This document shows, in pieces, positions 62,805 to 64,000 of a DNA stretch of 64,000 nt. Origin of the DNA: Alphaproteobacteria bacterium (lineage in GTDB: Bacteria > Pseudomonadota > Alphaproteobacteria > Caulobacterales > Parvularculaceae); assembly GCA_016125455.1 (NCBI GenBank), contig WGLS01000001.1, positions 372,001-436,000 of the forward strand, written 5' to 3'. The notes beneath the pieces are model-generated. The model saw only the letters and a list, made by a program, of their open reading frames with translations, made no database searches and was not told where the DNA came from. Made by a program: the position numbers and the translations under genes. The stretch's first letter is position 1. Each line of letters opens with the position of its first letter.

Positions 62805-63353
62805 TTATTCGCCGATAATCTCAAGCGTCAGCTGATCGTTCGTATAGACGCAAATGTCCGCGGCGATCCCCATCGCCTTGCGAACGATCGTTTCGGCGTC
62901 GAGGTCGGTCTCCTCATAGAGCGCCCGCGCCGCTGCGCGGGCATAGTCGCCGCCGGAGCCGATCGCCGCCACTCCATGCTGCGGCTCCAGCACGTCGCCC
63001 GACCCGGTCAGCTGCAACGTCATGTCCCTGTCCGCAACGATCATCATGGCTTCGAGCCGCCGCAGATAGCGGTCCGTGCGCCAGTCCTTCGCCAGTTCGA
63101 CCGACGCGCGCATCAGCTGGCCGCTGTACTGGTCAAGTTTGCCCTCCAGACGCTCCATCAGCGTGAAAGCGTCCGCCGTCCCCCCAGCGAAGCCGGCGAT
63201 TACCTTGCCGCCGCCGATCCGCCGAACCTTGCGCGCGTCGCCCTTCACGACCGTTTGACCGAGGGAGACCTGGCCGTCGCCGCCGACGCAGACCTTCCCT
63301 CCCCGCCGAACCGACAGGATCGTCGTGCCATGCATTCTTGGGGCGTCCGTCAT
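62805..63353 (-). CDS. hslV: HslV peptidase subunit of HslVU protease
   Basis: Threonine peptidase of the proteasome family. After a nine-residue prosegment MTDAPRMHG the mature Thr1 starts [19 protein letters not shown], with Asp17 and Lys33 (DARKVRR). [17 protein letters not shown] and the end [17 protein letters not shown] are typical. ATG 63353 follows GAGAGGCTGCA. It gives an in-window reference for the Ntn-hydrolase at 40721. Confidence 0.98.
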   Translation of the reverse strand: MTDAPRMHGTTILSVRRGGKVCVGGDGQVSLGQTVVKGDARKVRRIGGGKVIAGFAGGTADAFTLMERLEGKLDQYSGQLMRASVELAKDWRTDRYLRRLEAMMIVADRDMTLQLTGSGDVLEPQHGVAAIGSGGDYARAAARALYEETDLDAETIVRKAMGIAADICVYTNDQLTLEIIGE

Positions 63354-63519
63354 TGCAGCCTCTCGAGGAACGTTCACTTGTTGCGCGGCGTCGCCGCCAT
63401 GCTGCGCACACGGCCTCGGCGGTCAAGGGAAACCGCTGGTTCGACGCTTCAATCGCCGCGCTGGGCGGCCCCTTCTTTCGCGACGTGCGCGCCCGCGGGA
63501 AATAAGCTAAGACGCGCCT

Positions 63520-64000
63520 ATGGAAAGCGAAAACAGGGCCGCAACGGCCGAACGAAAGACCCGCGAGACCGAAGTCTTCGTCGCTGTCGATCTCGACGGC
63601 TCTGGCGACTACGATATCGAAACCGGCATCGGCTTCTTTGATCATATGCTGGAAGCTTTCGCCAAGCACGCCTCGCTCGACCTGAAGATACGCGCCGAGG
63701 GCGACCTTCATGTGGACATGCACCACACGGTCGAAGATGTCGGCATTGTGCTTGGCAACGCCTGCGCCCAGGCGCTCGGCGAGGCGCGCGGGATCCGTCG
63801 CTTTGGCCACGCCTACGTGCCGATGGACGAAACGCTGTCCCGCGCCGCCGTCGATGTCTCGAAGCGCCCGTACCTGGTCTGGCGGGTTGATTTCCCGCGC
63901 GACAAGATCGGCGAAATGGACACCGAGCTTTTCAAGGAGTGGTTCCACGCGTTTGCGATGAACGCCGGGCTTTGCCTGCACGTCGAGAATCTCTACGGCG
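63520..64000 (+). CDS. hisB: Imidazoleglycerol-phosphate dehydratase (partial)
   Basis: The gene runs off the right edge with about 160 residues visible. [32 protein letters not shown] (manganese ligands) and [15 protein letters not shown] are HisB hallmarks. It starts at ATG 63520, divergent from hslV, as in many alphaproteobacteria where the his genes follow hslUV. This is the dehydratase step of histidine synthesis. Confidence 0.97.
   Translation, partial: MESENRAATAERKTRETEVFVAVDLDGSGDYDIETGIGFFDHMLEAFAKHASLDLKIRAEGDLHVDMHHTVEDVGIVLGNACAQALGEARGIRRFGHAYVPMDETLSRAAVDVSKRPYLVWRVDFPRDKIGEMDTELFKEWFHAFAMNAGLCLHVENLYG

Noticed and set aside
1-64000. CRISPR arrays, IS elements, prophage
   Set aside because: No regularly spaced repeats, transposase or phage structural sequence was seen by reading.

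Overview
This window is a GC-rich piece of an alphaproteobacterial chromosome. It almost certainly spans the replication-origin and partition region. The gene order hemE | ppsR-maf-aroE-coaE on one side and rho, mnmE, mnmG, rsmG, parA, parB, holA, lptE, leuS on the other is the ori-proximal order known from Caulobacter and its relatives. CckA, an AlkB-type alkane hydroxylase, an SO2930/HNE_0200-type dihaem cytochrome paired with a beta-helix lipoprotein, and an M2 (ACE-like) peptidase suggest a marine, Hyphomonadaceae/Parvularculaceae-like bacterium. That rank is inference only.

Region 1 (1-17.2 kb) is the left arm of the origin. It holds a porin start, DUF3576 lipoprotein, leuS, lptE and holA on the plus strand, then parB, parA, rsmG, mnmG, mnmE and DUF6489 on the minus strand. 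Seven parS-like CACGTG palindromes lie within 2.6 kb of rsmG/mnmG/mnmE, 6.7-9.3 kb from the proposed oriC. A GDPD-SDR-isomerase operon and rho-hemJ-hemE complete the arm.

Region 2 (17.19-17.59 kb) is the intergenic gap between divergent hemE and ppsR, the classic oriC position. It has an AT-rich patch and repeated motifs that could be divergent DnaA boxes.

Region 3 (17.6-20.5 kb) is ppsR-maf-aroE-coaE, tightly overlapping.

Region 4 (20.5-49.8 kb) is a 29-kb stretch separating coaE from dnaQ, which adjoin in many relatives. It carries selO, threonine ammonia-lyase, NfeD/slipin membrane-quality genes, a TonB-dependent receptor, a Sel1/beta-helix envelope pair, tRNA-Leu(CAA), exoD, dsbB, coq7, an ACE-like peptidase, orphan TadE/TadG-like genes, alkB, a proteasome-like Ntn-hydrolase with a small partner, an AraC regulator, DUF302, a patatin and two hybrid histidine kinases including a CckA homologue.

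Region 5 (49.8-64 kb) resumes the conserved order dnaQ, secB, fxsA, Tim44-like, mltA, Smr, hslU, hslV, hisB. It is interrupted by a prephenate-dehydratase-like tail-anchored protein plus a NUDIX hydrolase, and by a beta-helix/dihaem cytochrome pair, an apparently inactive AspH-family protein and a GNAT gene that split hslU from hslV.

The most novel candidates are the HslV-like Ntn-hydrolase operon at 40.7-42.5 kb, the AspH-fold protein lacking its second iron ligand, and the PDT/ACT tail-anchored protein. I saw no insertion sequences, CRISPR arrays, rRNA genes or prophage genes.
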